A DNA stretch of 8,515 nt from Tardiphaga sp. (GTDB taxonomy: Bacteria; Pseudomonadota; Alphaproteobacteria; Rhizobiales; Xanthobacteraceae). Where the stretch lies: assembly GCA_028290765.1 (NCBI GenBank), contig JAQGJF010000865.1:1-8515 (forward strand), given 5' to 3'. This document shows, piece after piece, positions 6,418 to 8,515 of the stretch. Made by a program: the position numbers and the translations under genes. The number at the start of each line of letters is the position of its first letter. The stretch's first letter is position 1. The notes below the pieces were generated by a model. It made no database searches, had not been told where the DNA came from, and saw only the letters and a list, made by a program, of their open reading frames with translations.

Positions 6418-8515
6418 ATGAATGTTGGACTGCGAGTGTTGCGGGGGGGTCTCGTTGCCGCCCTGATCATGATCGCCATGCCGGTCGCTGCCACGCTATG
6501 CGCTGCGGTTGTTTCGTCGTCGGCTGTCGCCCAGACGACGGCGTCGATTACCGTTGAAGGCAACCGCCGGGTGGAACTCGAAACCATCCGCTCCTATTTC
6601 AAGCCGGGGCCGGGCGGTCGTCTGGATCAGGGCGCCATCGACGATGGCCTGAAAGCGCTGATCGAAACCGGCCTGTTCCAGGACGTCAAGATCAACCAGG
6701 CCGGTGGCCGGGTGGTCGTGACCGTGGTCGAAAACCCGGTAATCGGCCGGGTCGCCTTTGAAGGCAACAAGAAGGTCAAGGACGAGCAGCTAACGGCGGA
6801 GGTCCAGTCCAAGCCGCGCGGCACGCTCTCGCGTCCCATGGTTCAGTCCGACGCCCAGCGAATCACTGAAATCTATCGCCGTTCCGGTCGCTACGACGTC
6901 AGCGTCACGCCCGAGATCATCGAACAGCCGAACAACCGCGTCGACCTGATCTTCACGGTCAGCGAAGGCTCGAAGACCGGCGTGCAATCGATCGAATTCA
7001 TCGGCAACACCACCTATTCGGCCTATCGCCTCAAGGACGTCATCAAGACGCGCGAGCACAATTTCCTGAGCTTCCTCGGCGCCGGTGACTTGTACGATCC
7101 GGACCGCGTCGAAGCCGACCGCGACCTGATTCGCCGCTATTACCTCAAGCACGGCTTCGCCGACGTCCAGGTGGTCGCCGCGCTGACCGAGTACGATCCG
7201 AACACCAAGGGCTTCCTCGTCACCTTCAAGATCGAAGAAGGTCAGCAGTATCGCGTCGCATCGGTCAATTTCGAATCGATCATTCCGACGCTCGATGCCA
7301 ATTCGCTGCGCAGTTTCTCGCGCGTCAACGTCGGATCGCTTTACAACGCCGAAGCGCTGGAAAAGTCCGTCGAGGAAATGCAGATCGAAGCCTCGAGGCG
7401 CGGTTACGCGTTTGCGATCGTCCGCCCGCGTGGTGACCGCAACTTCGAGGAACATACGGTTTCGATCGTGTTTTCCGTCGCGGAAGGCGCGCGAACCTAC
7501 ATCGAGCGCATCAATGTGCGCGGCAATACCCGCACCCGGGACTACGTGATCCGGCGCGAGTTCGATATTGCGGAAGGCGATGCCTACAACCGGGCGCTGG
7601 TCGATCGTGCCGAGCGCCGGCTGAAGAACCTGGATTTCTTCAAGAGCGTGAAAATCACCACCGAGCCCGGTTCGTCGAGCGACCGCGTGATTCTCATCGT
7701 GGATCTCGAGGAGAAATCCACCGGCGATTTCTCGATCTCGGGCGGCTATTCGACCACCGACGGCGCCATGGGTGAAGTCAGCGTATCCGAGCGTAACTTC
7801 CTCGGCCGCGGCCTGTTTGCCAAAGCCAGCGTGCAATACGGGCAATACGCCCGCGGCTACTCGCTGTCCTTTGTCGAGCCGTATCTTCTGGATTACCGCG
7901 TCGCTCTGGGATTGGATTTCTACCAGCGCCAGCAGCTCGCCAACAATTACGTTTCGTATAACACCGAGACGATCGGCTTCAGCCCGCGATTGGGCTTCGG
8001 TCTGCGGGAAGACTTGTCGCTGCAGGTTCGCTATTCGATCTATCAGCAGAAAGTCTCGCTGCCGGCGGCGTTCAACAATTGTAACAACATCCAGTTCCTG
8101 CCGGATGGCACACCAAATCCGGCGTTCAATCCGAGTCCGGCATTTGCTGCTTCGCGAACTCCGGCGATTGATCTGACATCGTCGAATAACCTCGGCTGCT
8201 ATGTCGATGGCGAATCTTCGCTGCCGGTCCGCAAGGAATTGGCCAGTGGCAAGACCCTGACGTCCTCGATCGGCTACACGCTCAATTACAACACCCTGGA
8301 CAACAACAAGAACCCGACCGACGGTCTGTTCATCGAGTTCAAGCAGGACTACGCCGGCGTCGGCGGCGACGTGACGTATCTGAAGAGCACGTTCGACGCC
8401 AAGTACTACACGCCGCTGGTCTCGGATATCGTCGGTTTGCTCCATTTTCAGACGGGCATGCTGAACCAGATCGGCAACAACGACCTGCGGATGCTCGACC
8501 ACTTCCAGATGGGTC
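6418..8515 (+). CDS. bamA: Outer membrane protein assembly factor BamA, 5' part (3' end outside window)
   Basis: BamA (Omp85) is the core of the BAM complex that folds and inserts beta-barrel proteins into the outer membrane. The frame is open to the window edge, giving 699 codons of a protein usually about 800 or more. A signal peptide spans residues 1-38, with hydrophobic core GLVAALIMIAMPVAA and probable cleavage after AVA. Five POTRA domains follow at about 42-110, 110-188, 189-278, 278-361 and 360-435; POTRA5 contains VRGNTRTRDYVIRREF. The barrel begins near residue 436 (GDFSISGGYST) and includes FVEPYLLDYR and NPTDGLFIEF. The window ends at DHFQMG, which normally comes just before the conserved VRGF motif of loop 6. 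The ATG at 6418 has AAGG at 6403-6406 and puts the signal peptide at the N terminus; the frame is open to an ATG at 6286. An external loop has Cys555 and Cys594. Confidence 0.96.
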   Translation, partial: MNVGLRVLRGGLVAALIMIAMPVAATLCAAVVSSSAVAQTTASITVEGNRRVELETIRSYFKPGPGGRLDQGAIDDGLKALIETGLFQDVKINQAGGRVVVTVVENPVIGRVAFEGNKKVKDEQLTAEVQSKPRGTLSRPMVQSDAQRITEIYRRSGRYDVSVTPEIIEQPNNRVDLIFTVSEGSKTGVQSIEFIGNTTYSAYRLKDVIKTREHNFLSFLGAGDLYDPDRVEADRDLIRRYYLKHGFADVQVVAALTEYDPNTKGFLVTFKIEEGQQYRVASVNFESIIPTLDANSLRSFSRVNVGSLYNAEALEKSVEEMQIEASRRGYAFAIVRPRGDRNFEEHTVSIVFSVAEGARTYIERINVRGNTRTRDYVIRREFDIAEGDAYNRALVDRAERRLKNLDFFKSVKITTEPGSSSDRVILIVDLEEKSTGDFSISGGYSTTDGAMGEVSVSERNFLGRGLFAKASVQYGQYARGYSLSFVEPYLLDYRVALGLDFYQRQQLANNYVSYNTETIGFSPRLGFGLREDLSLQVRYSIYQQKVSLPAAFNNCNNIQFLPDGTPNPAFNPSPAFAASRTPAIDLTSSNNLGCYVDGESSLPVRKELASGKTLTSSIGYTLNYNTLDNNKNPTDGLFIEFKQDYAGVGGDVTYLKSTFDAKYYTPLVSDIVGLLHFQTGMLNQIGNNDLRMLDHFQMG

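Noticed and set aside
6499..6501. Cys28 in the BamA signal peptide as a possible lipoprotein cysteine
   Set aside because: The preceding residues ATL do not fit a lipobox, which needs a small residue before Cys, and BamA is a barrel protein with a standard AVA cleavage site.
6790..8502. Antisense open frame of 570 codons opposite bamA
   Set aside because: It runs antisense to a well-supported gene. High-GC coding DNA commonly leaves the opposite strand open, and its Arg/Asp/Val-rich translation shows no family motif or ribosome site.

Overview
The window is a stretch of core chromosome from an alphaproteobacterium. Protein sequences, gene order and high GC with GC-rich third codon positions point to the Bradyrhizobium / Rhodopseudomonas / Nitrobacter group (Nitrobacteraceae). 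This placement rests on remembered family resemblance, not a search. All eight genes lie on the + strand and are closely packed: tsf (3' part), pyrH, frr, uppS, cdsA, dxr, rseP and bamA (5' part). This is the classic tsf-pyrH-frr-uppS-cdsA-dxr-rseP-bamA order of Proteobacteria, which normally continues into lpxD-fabZ-lpxA; those genes would lie beyond the right edge.

Region by region: 1-699 is the end of elongation factor Ts. A 66-base gap holding a perfect 9-bp stem-loop leads to UMP kinase (766-1482). A 69-base gap with a strong Shine-Dalgarno sequence leads to ribosome recycling factor (1552-2115). A 98-base gap with a 7-bp inverted repeat and a doubtful 33-codon ORF precedes undecaprenyl diphosphate synthase (2214-2972). 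CDP-diglyceride synthase (2969-3826) overlaps the end of uppS by four bases. DXP reductoisomerase (3831-5054) follows after four bases. The RseP-type site-2 protease (5096-6262) follows after 41 bases. A 155-base gap, the longest here, carries a candidate promoter and a palindrome before bamA (6418 to the window edge, 699 codons seen). No stretch over 300 bases lacks a gene.

The genes fall into two linked jobs. tsf, pyrH and frr serve translation and pyrimidine nucleotide supply. uppS, cdsA, dxr, rseP and bamA build and monitor the envelope: Dxr opens the MEP route to the isoprenoid units UppS polymerises into the lipid carrier for peptidoglycan and LPS sugars, CdsA makes CDP-diacylglycerol for phospholipids, RseP cuts membrane proteins in envelope signalling, and BamA inserts outer-membrane beta-barrels. 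Tight spacing from uppS to rseP suggests co-transcription and, at uppS/cdsA, translational coupling.

All six complete genes have normal length and the family motifs checked are intact. I saw no mobile element, tRNA, rRNA, CRISPR array or sign of recent transfer. I found no convincing undescribed system. The second-look items are small: intergenic structures, start-site ambiguities and a cysteine-flanked surface loop in BamA.
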